From assembly GCA_963693365.1 (NCBI GenBank), contig CAVNZM010000010.1, positions 7,440,001-7,504,000 on the forward strand: a DNA stretch of 64,000 bases. The letters are read 5' to 3'. Below are positions 17,933 through 29,035 of this stretch, piece by piece. The notes under the pieces were generated by a model that was given only the letters and a program-made list of their open reading frames with translations, did no database searches and was not told the origin of the DNA. Source of the stretch: Amoebidium appalachense (taxonomy: Eukaryota; Ichthyosporea). The position numbers were made by a program, and so were the translations under genes. How positions within the stretch are numbered: position 1 is the stretch's first letter; each line of letters starts with the position of its first letter.

Positions 17933-18193
17933 ATGGTGGGCACACTCTCCAACTGCACGTCCGACTCGGACGTGACCCAGTCCTGGCAGCACATGTGTGA
18001 CTGGTGTGACCACTGGTTTGAGTGTGTCACGCAGGAGGAAGGGCCAGACCACGAGTTTGACTGCGGGTGCGTCATGGCATGGTCCGGTGACGACACGTTG
18101 CTGTTCTGCAGCTTCAAGTGCCTGGACAACTACAGCGACTACGACGTTGTACTCAAGACGCCGTACGCAAATAATTTAGAGGCCGGTAGATAA
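17933..18193 (+). CDS. Cys-rich putative zinc-binding protein
   Basis: 86 residues from ATG 17933 (MVGTLSNCTSDSD). Cysteines are arranged CDWC, then a lone Cys, then CGC and FCSFKC. The closing LFCSFKCLDNY resembles the FCS/MYM-type zinc finger turn. It ends 2 bp before the ATPase start, so translation or transcription may be linked to the packaging gene. It may bind zinc and act as a small regulator or assembly factor. No closer family is recognised. Confidence 0.6.
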   Translation: MVGTLSNCTSDSDVTQSWQHMCDWCDHWFECVTQEEGPDHEFDCGCVMAWSGDDTLLFCSFKCLDNYSDYDVVLKTPYANNLEAGR

Positions 18194-18195
18194 AG

Positions 18196-18951
18196 ATGAG
18201 CGCACCGGTGTTGGTCCAGAATCTCCCCAAGCCCCTGTCGGTGGAGCACATACCTATGACGTGCGACTCCAAGCTCAAAGTGGCCTACCCGCTCATGGAC
18301 AACGTCTTCTTCTTTCTGTTGATAGGTCAGCCAGGGTCCGGCAAATCCAACCTACTCATCAACCTCATAGCGAGGGAGGGGGAGTTTTACAACAAGCAGT
18401 TTGACCGGGTATACATTTTCAGCCCGAGCATGCACACGCTGGGCACCAAGCTGAAAATTCCAAAGGCCAGGCTGCACACTGACGTCGCGTTCCTGTCGGA
18501 CATACTAAAGCTGTCCCTCCTGCATAAGAAAGTCAACCCGAACTATCGCATGCTGCTCATCTTTGATGACATGAGCCACATTTTCCGGAAGTCCGGCAAC
18601 TTGCGCGAGTTTGTGCGCATGGCCCAGAACAGGAGACACATAGGTGTGTCGGTCATCATGGTGGCGCAGAAGCTGAACAAGATTCCGCTTGAACTGCGCT
18701 CGCAGGCCGACTGCCTGGCCTACTTCAAGAACACCAACAACGCCGAGCTGAAGGTGTTGAGGGACGAATTCATGCCTGCCATAGACACCTCGGAATTCTT
18801 TGAGTTGATGGACACGGTCTATCAGGACAAGCACGACTTTCTCTTTATCAGACTTAACGAAGGCCGCATGTTTCGAAACTTTGAGCAGGAAGTTGTACTT
18901 GCAAGGGAGCACAAGGAGACTGTGTCCACCGATCATCCTGTCAGTGAATAA
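18196..18951 (+). CDS. Genome-packaging ATPase (A32 / FtsK-HerA type)
   Basis: 251 residues. Walker A is GQPGSGKS at 44-51 and Walker B is LLIFDD at 120-125. A later GVSVIMVAQ strand matches the sensor-1 region of A32-type packaging ATPases of Polintons, virophages and large DNA viruses. It powers DNA entry into preformed capsids. Length is usual for the family and the frame is intact. AATAAA overlaps the end of the gene (18947-18952). It lies immediately upstream of the capsid gene, a common order in Polintons. Confidence 0.92.
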   Translation: MSAPVLVQNLPKPLSVEHIPMTCDSKLKVAYPLMDNVFFFLLIGQPGSGKSNLLINLIAREGEFYNKQFDRVYIFSPSMHTLGTKLKIPKARLHTDVAFLSDILKLSLLHKKVNPNYRMLLIFDDMSHIFRKSGNLREFVRMAQNRRHIGVSVIMVAQKLNKIPLELRSQADCLAYFKNTNNAELKVLRDEFMPAIDTSEFFELMDTVYQDKHDFLFIRLNEGRMFRNFEQEVVLAREHKETVSTDHPVSE

Positions 18952-18993
18952 AAAAATGTACGTCACTAATAAACACGTGTGCCGTTTTCCAAC

Positions 18994-19083
18994 ATGGCTG
19001 CACCTTATGACGCCTCTGTCCCTTTCAACCTTTCCTACCATAAGCTGACGGAGGCGGGCACTTATGCCCCCGTGGACGGCTGA
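18994..19083 (+). CDS. Likely N-terminus of the major capsid protein (frame 1)
   Basis: ATG 18994 opens MAAPYDASVPFNLSYHKLTE and the frame stops at 19083. The main capsid frame is open upstream of 19122 with SHINRRSTVKTYPVTG but has no ATG there. The two frames meet at a five-C run (19067-19071). The simplest reading is that this is the real start and one base has been lost, or that a shift occurs here. Confidence 0.6.
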   Translation: MAAPYDASVPFNLSYHKLTEAGTYAPVDG

Positions 19084-20759
19084 GTCACATTAACCGCCGC
19101 TCTACGGTCAAAACGTATCCCGTGACGGGCAACGTGTACTCCTCCAAGGGGCAGCGTGTCATACGCTTCTCCCTGCCTGCCGTGGGCTTCATGGACTGCC
19201 TCAACAGCTACCTCACTTTCCAGTTCAAGGCAAACGTGCCCAAGGCTCCCCCAGAGGTGGCAGTGAAAGTGGAAAAGCTGCGCAAGTTCCCCTTGCCGGA
19301 GCACCTGGACCATCCGGAACCGGAAATTGATCTTCCGACCGACGCGGCGAAACTGCAGGGACTGACGAACTACCAGGGCGTCTGTGTACCCACCAACCAG
19401 GAAGGCTCCAAGAACCTTCTTAACGCCGTCGGCTCGTATGACCAGTTTTACGTGAAAACACAAAACCTCGAGGCCATGGCCATGATGGGGGGTCATCTGT
19501 GCAGCGCGGCTGCACCGTTTGAACGCGCCCGCGTCTCTGTCAACGGCACCACCGTGGAGGACATAAGCGGGTATAACCACCTGATGATTAATCTTGAACG
19601 CTTCTTGTCCTCGGCCGACTACGGGAACAGCCCAGCCGGTCGCATTCACGGCACGTATGCGCCGCAGGACGCGGACTGGGAAAACGCAGACAAGTGGAAC
19701 ACACAGATGGCCTACAAGTACCAGAGGTTCAATCCCAACCCCCTCAAGGAACTTATGGGCATTAAGAAGGAGAAGGGGGAGGCCCCGCTGAACGCTGCTG
19801 CGGACGTGTACACCTACATGCCTACGGGCACTATGCCACCCGCCCCACCTGTCGAGTCCATCCCTGCCGGGAAAGTCCTGGATTACACGGTGGGGGCTTC
19901 CAAATGGCCTCCCCATCAAGCTAACATCCAGGGGCTGGTTGACGCCACCGAGGGGTTCAAGTATATCCACCAGCTGAAGCTGGGTCTCATGCGATCTGGC
20001 CGCTACCTGCCCCTTTCGTACATGGGTGAGGTGCAGATTGAGCTGACGTTGGGTGAGGCCAACCAAGTGTGTTACGTACCCACCAACCACGAGAGCTGGG
20101 CCAGGGATGTCTCTTATGAGATCATCAACCCAGTCTTCCACTGTGAACTCATTGAGTGGAACAGCGTCTACCAGAGCGGGTTCGAGAAGGCCCTCATGGA
20201 GAAGAATGTATACATCCCTTACGGCACCTTTACCCATTTCCAGTCGTACGTGAAGGGAGGAAGCCCTGCAGACCTACACATTTCGTTCCGGGGGAGGAAC
20301 GTGAAGTCGCTCCTGTCCCTCGTGCGGTCGGGCAGCGACTGGACCAAGGCCAACTGTGAGTCGTTCAGGTCGGAGAGGAACGGTATTACCGGCTACCAGA
20401 TCAAGATTGGCCCCTACCAGAAGCCGTTGGACGAGATCCGTATCTCCAACAACGACTGTGCCGAGAGCTGGGCTGAGTTGGCAAAGTGTCTGTACTTTTT
20501 GGGCGACGTCACCCAGGACTGTATGTACAACAGCTCGGCCTGGCCGGACAAGAACTTTATGATTGCCCTGGACCTGGAGAGGGACAGAGACTTGTACTCT
20601 GGCCTGGACACGAGCTCGGACGCCACCCCCATCCTCCTCCACCTCAACACGGAGAAGGGTGGTGCGACCAACTACGACGATTTGACCATTGACACGTTTG
20701 TGCACCACGAGAACGTGCTCGTGCTTTCTGGCGCGCGCGAGGTCACGGTGGAGGCTTAA
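19080..20759 (+). CDS. Major capsid protein (double jelly-roll type)
   Basis: About 560 residues in this frame; no ATG near its 5' end, and GTG 19122 is unlikely to be the true start (see 18994). The opening, with RSTVKTYPVTGNVYSSKG and then QRVIRFSLP and LNSYLTFQF, is the typical first-strand region of Polinton/adenovirus-like double jelly-roll capsid proteins. Long beta-rich segments continue to the C-terminus (VLVLSGAREVTVEA). Position directly after the packaging ATPase supports the call. It would form the pseudo-hexameric capsomers of an icosahedral particle. Confidence 0.8.
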   Translation: MSHINRRSTVKTYPVTGNVYSSKGQRVIRFSLPAVGFMDCLNSYLTFQFKANVPKAPPEVAVKVEKLRKFPLPEHLDHPEPEIDLPTDAAKLQGLTNYQGVCVPTNQEGSKNLLNAVGSYDQFYVKTQNLEAMAMMGGHLCSAAAPFERARVSVNGTTVEDISGYNHLMINLERFLSSADYGNSPAGRIHGTYAPQDADWENADKWNTQMAYKYQRFNPNPLKELMGIKKEKGEAPLNAAADVYTYMPTGTMPPAPPVESIPAGKVLDYTVGASKWPPHQANIQGLVDATEGFKYIHQLKLGLMRSGRYLPLSYMGEVQIELTLGEANQVCYVPTNHESWARDVSYEIINPVFHCELIEWNSVYQSGFEKALMEKNVYIPYGTFTHFQSYVKGGSPADLHISFRGRNVKSLLSLVRSGSDWTKANCESFRSERNGITGYQIKIGPYQKPLDEIRISNNDCAESWAELAKCLYFLGDVTQDCMYNSSAWPDKNFMIALDLERDRDLYSGLDTSSDATPILLHLNTEKGGATNYDDLTIDTFVHHENVLVLSGAREVTVEA

Positions 20760-20794
20760 GACGAAAAAATGTACGGGCATCATCAAAGCCAACG

Positions 20795-21162
20795 ATGGCC
20801 AGCGTGAACGGTGTGATAGTGGAGCCCACCCCACCCAGCGGGCCATATACGGCTACAAATTGGCTTCCGAAAGTGAGTACGTGCACGACTACTGTGCCCC
20901 TTACCGTGGAAAGCACACTGACTCCCGATTCCAGGCAGGGGTGTACGGTGTGCCCTTTGCCAGCCTCCCCACCTTTCGGAACTTGCCTACGGACAACCAT
21001 CTGCCTCCCATGCCCGGACGCAGCGGGCAGGGATCCAGGGGCGTGCCGCTGAACAACCACAGCTACTACATAGAGTATAAGCCCCCAAGGGTGGGGCACA
21101 GCTTGGACCCGCAAACGAGCTTCACCCGGCAGCCCATGGCGCAGTACGCCTCTAAAAATTAG
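20795..21162 (+). CDS. Small Tyr/Pro-rich virion-like protein, frame break near start
   Basis: ATG 20795 opens MASVNGVIVEPTPPSGPYTA, but the frame that reads as protein downstream is another one, with SEYVHDYCAPYRGKHTDSRF and ending QPMAQYASKN at 21162. The change falls around 20830-20870. The protein would be about 120 residues, rich in Tyr, Pro, Arg and His, like several small proteins in this block (for example 32746-32964). Family not recognised. Confidence 0.5.
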
Positions 21163-21194
21163 TAGCTAAATGAGTAGGAGCACTGACCGTAGCC

Positions 21195-23043
21195 ATGGCC
21201 CAGGGGGACCAGCCTGAGAGAGCCGAGATTCTGAAGCAGCTGGGGCTATTTAGGAACAGTGTCTCACCGGTGGCCGTGTATCGTGTGAAATATCAAACCG
21301 CCGAGGACGTGAAACACAATAAATGGAGGAACGCCGCGTGGTTCGGATTCGGATCAACCATTATAAGTCCCCGCAGATATCGTGTGTTGTATGAGAAAGG
21401 GCTAGAGGCGTTTTTGGCCCAGGAGGGCTACGAGTCGGTAGCCCGTCCTTGGGACCGTTCCGGAATGCCGCCTGAACGAATCAAACTTGACGTGTATTAT
21501 TACGATTCGTGGAAGGAGCTTTTAAGAGACCAGCCACTTCAAACCACCTATGTGCGGCCAGGGAGCGCACTGAGTCACCTTGAAAATGTTCCCCCCCAAC
21601 CCGGCACGTTGTCCGAGTCGCCGTCGCCGCCACCACCGTCGTCGAACGTTCCCGACATGGCACACCAGAGAGCCGAGATTCTGAAGCAGCTGGGGCTATT
21701 TAGGAACAGTGTCTCACCGGTGGCCATGTATCGTGTGAAATATCAAACCGCCGAGGACGTGAAACACAATAAATGGAGGAACGCCGCGTGGTTCCGATTC
21801 GGATCAACCATTATAAGTCCCCGCAGATATCGTGTGTTGTATGAGAAAGGGCTAGAGGCGTTTTTGGCCCAGGAGGGCTACGAGTCGGTAGCCCGTCCTT
21901 GGGACCGTTCCGGAATGCCGCCTGAACGAATCAAACTTGACGTGTATTATTACGATTCGTGGAAGGAGCTTTTAAGAGACCAGCCACTTCAAACCACCTA
22001 TGTGCGGCCAGGGAGCGCTCTGAGTCACCTTGAAAATGTTCCCCCCCAACCCGGCACGTTGTCCGAGTCGCCGTCGCCGCCACCACCGTCGTCGAACGTT
22101 CCCGACGTGGCGCCCAACCCACCTCCCCCGGTGCCCCCACCAACGTCCAACTTGAACGTTCCTGACGTGGTGCCCACCCCACCTCCCCCGGTCCCGATAC
22201 CTTTCCCTCCCCCTCCCCCAACCACCACCACTACTAGTAGTACTAGTGGTAGTATCACGACCGTGGTCCCCGGACCGGCACCTTTTCCTCCCCCTCCCCC
22301 TCGGGCCACCACCTATCTTACCTCCCCCGCCGGACCACTCTCGTCGAGCGCCGTCACCGTGCCCCCGGGACCCACTACTACTACTAGTACCACAAGTTCT
22401 GCTCCCGTGCCACGGCCAGCGGTGCCCCCTGCCGCTCAGGCTGTCCCCAGCGTCACTACTAGTACTAGCAGTAGTACCTTGGCCACCGAGTATCCAAAAA
22501 CGAAGAGCACGGTCTCAGTAACCAGCGACCCCACGCGCACCTCTAATTATTTAGAAGGAGTGGTGCCTGCGGTCACCGACTTTGCTAAGGAAGGCCTTGT
22601 TTGGGTGAAGGACAGTGCGGGGGCCGTGGTGGGCGCCATATACCACGTGCCCACTCATGCAGCGCAACTTGCGCAAGTTGCAGCAGGCACCTATTCCAAA
22701 GTCACAGACACGGGTTACGGCCTTTACGACAGTGCCGGCCGCTATGTTGGGAAAGGGGTCGACAGCGCGGGCTACTATATTGGGAAGGGTGCTGATGCGG
22801 GTTATGACCTTTACGATAGCACCGGCCGCTACATTGGGAAAGGGGTAGACAGTATCAGATCCGCTCTCTCCGGCCTATCCCACCGGATACCTTTGGAGCG
22901 TGGGATTGAGTGGAGCTCGAAAGCTGTGGAGGAGTCGCAGCTTGCCCTTTCCAGCCTCGCCGGCATGGGCTATGGCCTGTACGACAGCGCCGGCCACTAC
23001 ATAGGAGACCTTGCCCAATACGTCAAGGATTCAGCGTCCCTTA
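21195..23043 (+). CDS. Large repeat protein, 3' end cut by element A
   Basis: The frame is open to 23105, but the last 20 or so codons are made by the terminal repeat of element A, which begins at 23044. A 150-residue domain (AEILKQLGLFRNSVSPVA ... PPSSNVPD) occurs twice in tandem as a nearly perfect 450-bp duplication (agccgagatt at 21221 and 21671). A Pro/Thr/Ser-rich linker follows (about 22100-22500), then a C-terminal part with repeats of the form GLYDSAGRYVGKG and GYDLYDSTGRYIGKG. The function is unknown; linker plus repeats suggests a surface or membrane-interacting virion protein. The original 3' part may be the sequence after 32117. Confidence 0.65.
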
Positions 23044-23080
23044 CTAAATCAGCAAACTTCATCCGGCATCCGAAACCCAT
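23044..23080 (+). repeat. Left terminal inverted repeat of element A
   Basis: Starts CTAAATCAGCAAACTTC and is a perfect 37-bp reverse complement of 32078-32114. It is related in sequence to the ends of element B (ATCAGCAATCTT...GGCATCC). Confidence 0.92.
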
Positions 23081-24071
23081 TAAAAACCCATTAAAGATAT
23101 CATAAACCCATAAACCCATCTTTTTGCCACTCTTTATCCCCCTCTTGTCTTTTAGATAACATAACAGCATCGTTTTGCTATCACGGGTTTTCTGGATATC
23201 ATTTTGGTATCTTTTGCTAGATATCAAAATGATCTCATAATGGGCTCATACGGAGCACCCTGAACCCATCGTTGTTCTATCCTGTGTTCCATGTATTCAA
23301 CAACCTCGTTATATCCGTATGATACCATTATGATAGTCTATTTGATATCATAAAATCTTTTTAGTCTGATGTTCAGAAGCGTTTTAGACATAATAAAGAT
23401 ATCTCTAATAGCGGATTAGGAGCCCTTCCCCATATCCTTATGGTAGCTATCACATATCCTTACGATATATATGATAATCGATCATAAGATACATATATAT
23501 CTATATGATATCATTTCGAGGTCATTATAGGAGGTTTCGTATATGGTAATACATCTATAAGATACTATTACAGATGTCCTTTTCATATACAACGGATAGG
23601 TATAGGATGCCGAAAACATTATCTAAAGATCATACGTTAAATGTCATAACGATATAAGCCTCATAACATAAAGATAACTAGGATGGGTCAAAAGAAATTT
23701 CGTAATAATATCGTTTTGATAGTTTTAGGAGCCTTTAAAGATATGAGAAGTTCTGGCTGTATGTCCTCTACACAACATCTTTCTAGTATCTGTTACATAT
23801 CGTTAAAACATATAGTAGTTTATCAGCTAACCATTCCTTATGATATTAGTAGCATATCGTTAACATAACTCTGTCACATCTTTTTGACATACAGCACTTA
23901 TATCAAAACGATAAATTTAAGGTATAATTAAGATTTATTAAGAATGATTTTCGCAATATAGTTATATTATCCTTTTCATATCATTATGTTATGTCTTGAT
24001 ATATATGATTGAGCCATTTTCAAAGTTGATATCATCCAGACGTCGTTTCCGATCACTGTTTGATGTCGTTT

Positions 24072-24121
<50 letters not shown>

Positions 24122-24197
24122 CCCCTCACCCCTTTCGAACCTGCCTGTCACGTGGTCATATGTCGTCGAGCCGCTGATTACAGATCCATTTTCTGCA
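23081..24197. repeat. Element A left subterminal region rich in GATATC
   Basis: AT-rich and non-coding. ATATC/GATATC recurs every few tens of bases (for example 23197, 23221, 23341, 23398, 23506). A run of roughly 47 C lies at 24074-24120. The same motif dominates the right end at 29.2-32.1 kb. Confidence 0.7.
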
Positions 24198-24351
24198 GAC
24201 ACGTCCCACTGGAACGTGTCAACTATAACTCATCTATTATCTTTTACGTAGGGTTATGTCCCACTGGGGCGTGTCTGTCACTTCAAATATTTTCTAAGAC
24301 AAATATTTTCTAAGACAAATATTTTTAAAGACATGTCCTCGGGACATGTCT
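24198..24351. repeat. Element A hairpin array
   Basis: A palindrome with GACACGT/ACGTGTC arms lies at 24198-24220. A weaker one around GTCCCACTGGGGC is near 24258-24272. A 10-bp stem AGACATGTCC/GGACATGTCT is at 24329-24351. Element B has an analogous array with different sequence at 43851-44037, also just before the poly-G tract and cargo. Confidence 0.6.
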
Positions 24352-24552
24352 TCACACAATTTATTCGAACTACGAAAACACACAAAATAAATACAGACAC
24401 ACACAAAATAATAATAATAATAATAAAAATAATAAAAAGCTCTGTTACTTTTTCTCTTCGCACACACACACACAAAAAAAAAGAAAAAAAGAAAAAAAAA
24501 GAAAAGTCACTCTTTTGTGTGTGTGTGTGGGGGGGGGGGGGGGGGGGGGGGG

Positions 24553-25849
24553 AAGGAGTATAAAAGAGCAGCAACGAACATAAACAAAACTCAAAACAAG
24601 CAAACTATTATGCGGGTTTCTAAGAAGCTCCCAACATCATTAAACTAAACACATGCTAATCCCTTGACAGAAGAGTAACAAGGTGTGTGTGTATGGGTAT
24701 GAGGCCCAAAAAAAAAAAAAAGGACGCCCAACATGACAATATAAGGGGGGCACTCTTACACCAAACCATACCATACCAAATGCCGGCAGAGTAATTAACA
24801 GGACAAAGAGCCGGTACCCACCTATGGGTGCTAAACATGCACATGATCATTCATGTGCTATAAGAGCAACACAGAAACGAAACACGGAAACAACAGCAGC
24901 CATAGGACAAAGAACCAGACCCACAGGGTCTTGCCTCCATACTTTATTTACCTTAACAGGACAAAGAGCCGGTACCCACCTATGAAACGAAAAACGGAAA
25001 CAACAGCAGCCATAGGACAAAGAGCCGGTACCCACCTCTAGATGATAACGTAGCCTTATAGCTGCTGATGACTTCATGGGCCAACCTTGCCAAAACCTGT
25101 AAAGGAACTCGAGCTAAGAATTAGCTCATCCTACTTGCGAGAAGTGGGGGGGAGGGGGGGGGGGGGGGGGGGGGGGGGACTGAGGGGGCTGACTGAGAGT
25201 GGCAAAAAAAGAGTCGACAGAACCAACCTTAAACATAGTAAGGACGGAAACCCGGACCAGAACTTATGAAGTCTAGAGAAGCAGAAAATAGCTTGAACGA
25301 TCGGTGGAGGGGATGATAGCTATAGTGCTAACAGCAAAAGTAGTGCCCACAGTCGCTGGTTCATGAACGTGAAAGGCAACGTGCATCTGCAGCCAGCAGA
25401 CACACGCACACGCACGCACGCACACACACATACACACACACACACACAGACACAGACACAGACCAGACAGACAAACGCCATATGCACAAAAGCAGGCAAC
25501 ACAAAACTAACCTTCAAGAAGAAGCTGCAGCATGCAGCATGCGGAGGGGAAAAAATTGCAAACCGGATTGGGATTTAGCCAATCACTATTCGCCGCGCCT
25601 GATTAGGAAAAAGATAAAAATAGATTTCGGCTCGCGCGCGCGCGTGCATCAGCTTGGTGCCCTTAGCGCTACCCTTAGTGCCCTTAGTCACAACTATCAG
25701 ACTATAGTTACGTGTCCTCCACTTCTTTGTTCTTGACCATTTTTTCGGCATGAAAGGGTTTCTGTTACTTCTTGCTGTCCTTCTTAGCGTGCTTGCTTGT
25801 CTTTTTTTCAACATGGGTGTCACTGGCGCTTTCGACTTCTTTGAAATCA

Positions 25850-25880
<31 letters not shown>

Positions 25881-26274
25881 GCGCGCACGCGCGCACGCAC
25901 ACACACTCACACATGCACACTGCACACACACACACACACACACACACAGGCGCGCACACACAGGCACGCACACACACACAGGCGCACACCTACACAACAC
26001 ACACAGCACATGCACACACAAGCGCACACACGCACACACCCTGTTATCCCTGATCATGATGCCCCCTCCCCCCTCCCTCTTCCCCCCGCGCACCCCCCCC
26101 CCCCCCCCCCCCCCCCCCCACCCACCCCACCCACCCACCTACAAAGACGAAAACATTGTACATGTATTGCATACACAAATATACTCGCACATATACATAC
26201 ACACATTCACTTTAATCTTTCAGGCTACATGTGCAATATACATTAATTATGCACAGTCGATAGAATTCGTTGTG

Positions 26275-26312
<38 letters not shown>

Positions 26313-26427
26313 TCGTTCCCCCCATATGCAATGGGGATAATATTGTTTCCCGCTATTAATTAAAAAATCACCGTTCTAACTTCTTAAGACCGAACCACTT
26401 GTAACACCGACAGTTTCGGTTGTGTGG

Positions 26428-26472
<45 letters not shown>

Positions 26473-26585
26473 CCCACCCACCACCTTACCAATATTGAGG
26501 TGTACACTGCCCCCACATCCCCAACTGTGTGCTGAATATCCCGTGCTAGGAAACCAATAACGTGAAAGTAACACATGCCGCATGT
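24553..26585. repeat. Cargo block of element A (shared with element B)
   Basis: It begins AAGGAGTATAAAAGAGCAGC, which includes a TATA-like box, right after a poly-G tract. It is nearly identical to 44198-47365 in element B, except that B has a solo LTR (45087-46036), a 190-bp GC-rich tandem insert near 46138-46325, and length changes in (CA)n and poly-C/G. It contains several copies of GGACAAAGAGCCGGTACCCA, a (CA)n run, poly-C tracts (26097-26119, 26278-26308, 26430-26470), and short reading frames that I cannot confirm as genes. Confidence 0.8.
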
Positions 26586-28490
26586 GGGTAGTTATTGAAA
26601 AAACCAATAATGTCTAGGTAACATACCGTATGATGTACATATACTATGCTACAAAGGGGGTTCTATACGAGCTACAACGTTGTGTTTTTTTCGTGTGACC
26701 CTCGTACTCCAGGGGCACATTCACCATCCCCCCCATAAACTTTGTGGTAAAGTTCTCGTGCTAGAAGCTGTTCTGTGGGTAGTTATTGAAAAAACGAATA
26801 ATGTCTAGGTAACACATGTACATATGCTATGCTACAAGGGGGGTTCTATTCGAGCTACAATGTTGTGTTTTTTTCGTGTGACCCTCGTACTCCAGGGGCA
26901 CATTCACCATCCACCCCATAAACGTTGTGGTAAATCTCTCGTCCTAGAGGCTGTTCTGTGGGTAGTTATTGAAAAACCAATAATGTCTAGGTAACATATA
27001 TATGTACATATACTATGCTACAAGGGGGGTTCTATACGAGCTACAACGTTGTGTTTTTTTCGTGTGACCCTCGTACTCCAGGGGCACATTCACCATCCCC
27101 CCCATAAACGTTGTGGTAAAGCTCTCGTGCTAGAAGCTGTTCTGTGGGTAGTTATTGAAAAAACCAATAATGTCTAGGTAACATACTATGTACATATACT
27201 ATGCTACAAGGGGGGTTCTATACGAGCTACAACGTTGTGCTTTTTTCGTGTGACCCTCGTACTCCAGGGGCACATTCACCATCCCCCCCATACACGTTGT
27301 GGTAAAGCTCTCGTGCTAGAAGCTGTTCTGTGGGTAGTTATTGAAAAAACGAATAATGTCTAGGTAACACATGTACTTATACTATGCTACAAGGGGGGTT
27401 CTATTCGAGCTACAATGTTGTGTTTTTTTCGTGTGACCCTCGTACTCCAGGGGCACATTCACCATCCACCCCATAAACTTTGTGGTAAATCTCTCGTGCT
27501 AGAGGCTGTTCTGTGGGTAGCTATTGAAAAACCAATAATGTCTAGGTAACATATGTACATATACTATGCTACAAGGGGGGTTCTATACGAGCTACAACGT
27601 TGTGTTTTTTTCGTGTGACCCTCGTACTCCAGGGGCGCATTCACCATCCCCCCCATAAACGTTGTGGTAAAGCTCTCGTGCTAGAAGCTGTTCTGTGGGT
27701 AGTTATTGAAAAAACCAATAATGTCTAGGTAACATACTATGTACATATACTATGCTACAAGGGGGGTTCTATACGAGCTACAACGTTGTGTTTTTTTCGT
27801 GTGACCCTTGTACTCCAGGGGCACATTCAACATCCCCCCCATACACGTTGTGGTAAATGTCTCGTGCTAGAAGCTGTTCTGTGGGTAGTTATTGAAACAA
27901 CCAATAATGTCTAGGTAACACATGGACATATACTATGCTACAAGGGGGGTCTATTCGAGCTACAACATTGTGTTTTTTTCGTGTGACCCTCGTACTCCAG
28001 GGGCACATTCACCATCTCCCCCATAAACTTTGTGGTAAATGTCTCGTGCTAGAAGCTGTTCTGTGTGTAGTTATTGAAAAAACCAATAATGTCTAGGTAA
28101 CATACTATGTACATATACTATGCTACAAGGGGGGTTCTATACGAGCTACAACGTTGTGTTTTTTTCGTGTGACCCTCGTACTCCAGGGGCACATTCACCA
28201 TCCCCCCCATAAACTTTGTGGTAAAGCTCTCGTGCTAGAAGCTGTTCTGTGGGTAGTTATTGAAAAAACGAATAATGTCTAGGTAACACATGTACTTATA
28301 CTATGCTACAAGGGGGGTTCTATTCGAGCTACAAGGTTGTGTTTTTTTCGTGTGACCCTCGTACTCCAGGGGCACATTTACCATCCCCCCCATAAACGTT
28401 GTGGTAAATTTCTCGTGCTAGAGGCTGTTCTGTGGGTAGTTATTGAAAAACCAATAATGTCTAGGTAACATATGTACATATACTATGCTA
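26586..28490. repeat. Tandem array of about 185-bp units in element A
   Basis: About ten head-to-tail units of 180-191 bp, each with GGGTAGTTATTGAAAAA, AATAATGTCTAGGTAACA, TATACTATGCTACAAGG, a TTTTTTCGTGTGACCCTCGT segment and a short C run. Units alternate between at least two variants (TATACGAGC versus TATTCGAGC, ACGTTG versus ACTTTG). Element B has about six such units at 47366-48495. Confidence 0.92.
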
Positions 28491-28603
28491 CAAGGTGCTA
28501 CAAGGGAGGAGATATTTTATGAACGGGAGAGTGAGCCGAGAATGTGTAGATAAAGAACAGAGGAATATCGAGGCAACCGTGGTGTACCCTGTCTTTATGT
28601 GAA

Positions 28604-28606
28604 CAC

Positions 28607-28638
<32 letters not shown>

Positions 28639-28705
28639 CTCGCGCGTTCGTGTCTACCGATGTACGTGCACACGGGCATGTGTTTGGGTGTGTGTATGTA
28701 CGTGT

Positions 28706-28760
<55 letters not shown>

Positions 28761-28785
28761 AGGTGCGCATGGTAACGTGTGTGTG

Positions 28786-28861
<76 letters not shown>

Positions 28862-28894
28862 CAACGTGCCTGTGTGTGTGTGTGTGTGTGTGGC

Positions 28895-28925
<31 letters not shown>

Positions 28926-29035
28926 AGGGCAACGTGTCTGTCTGTGTGTGTGTATCTCTCTCTGTGTGTGTGTGTTTGTGTGTGTGTGTGTGGCAGCGTG
29001 CGTGTCTCGCTGTGTGTGTGTGTGTGTGTGTGTCA
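28604..29035 (+). repeat. Compound (GT)n microsatellite with poly-G
   Basis: Several long GT runs are separated by GGCAACGTG spacers, with a poly-G run of about 39 bases at 28721-28759. Any reading frame through it is a repeat artefact. Confidence 0.95.

Noticed and set aside
19062-20237. 391-codon minus-strand frame opposite the capsid gene
   Set aside because: Antisense shadow of the capsid coding sequence.
25750-25850. Signal-peptide-like start MKGFLLLLAVLLSVLACLFF in the cargo (also 46535), and a Lys-rich tail (KKTSKHAKKDSKK) on the opposite strand
   Set aside because: The plus frame runs straight into CA repeats and the minus frame has no identifiable upstream exons. They are opposite strands of the same DNA and neither can be confirmed.
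26586-28490. CRISPR-like array
   Set aside because: Units of about 185 bp are repeated throughout without unique spacers; this is a tandem satellite in a eukaryotic genome.
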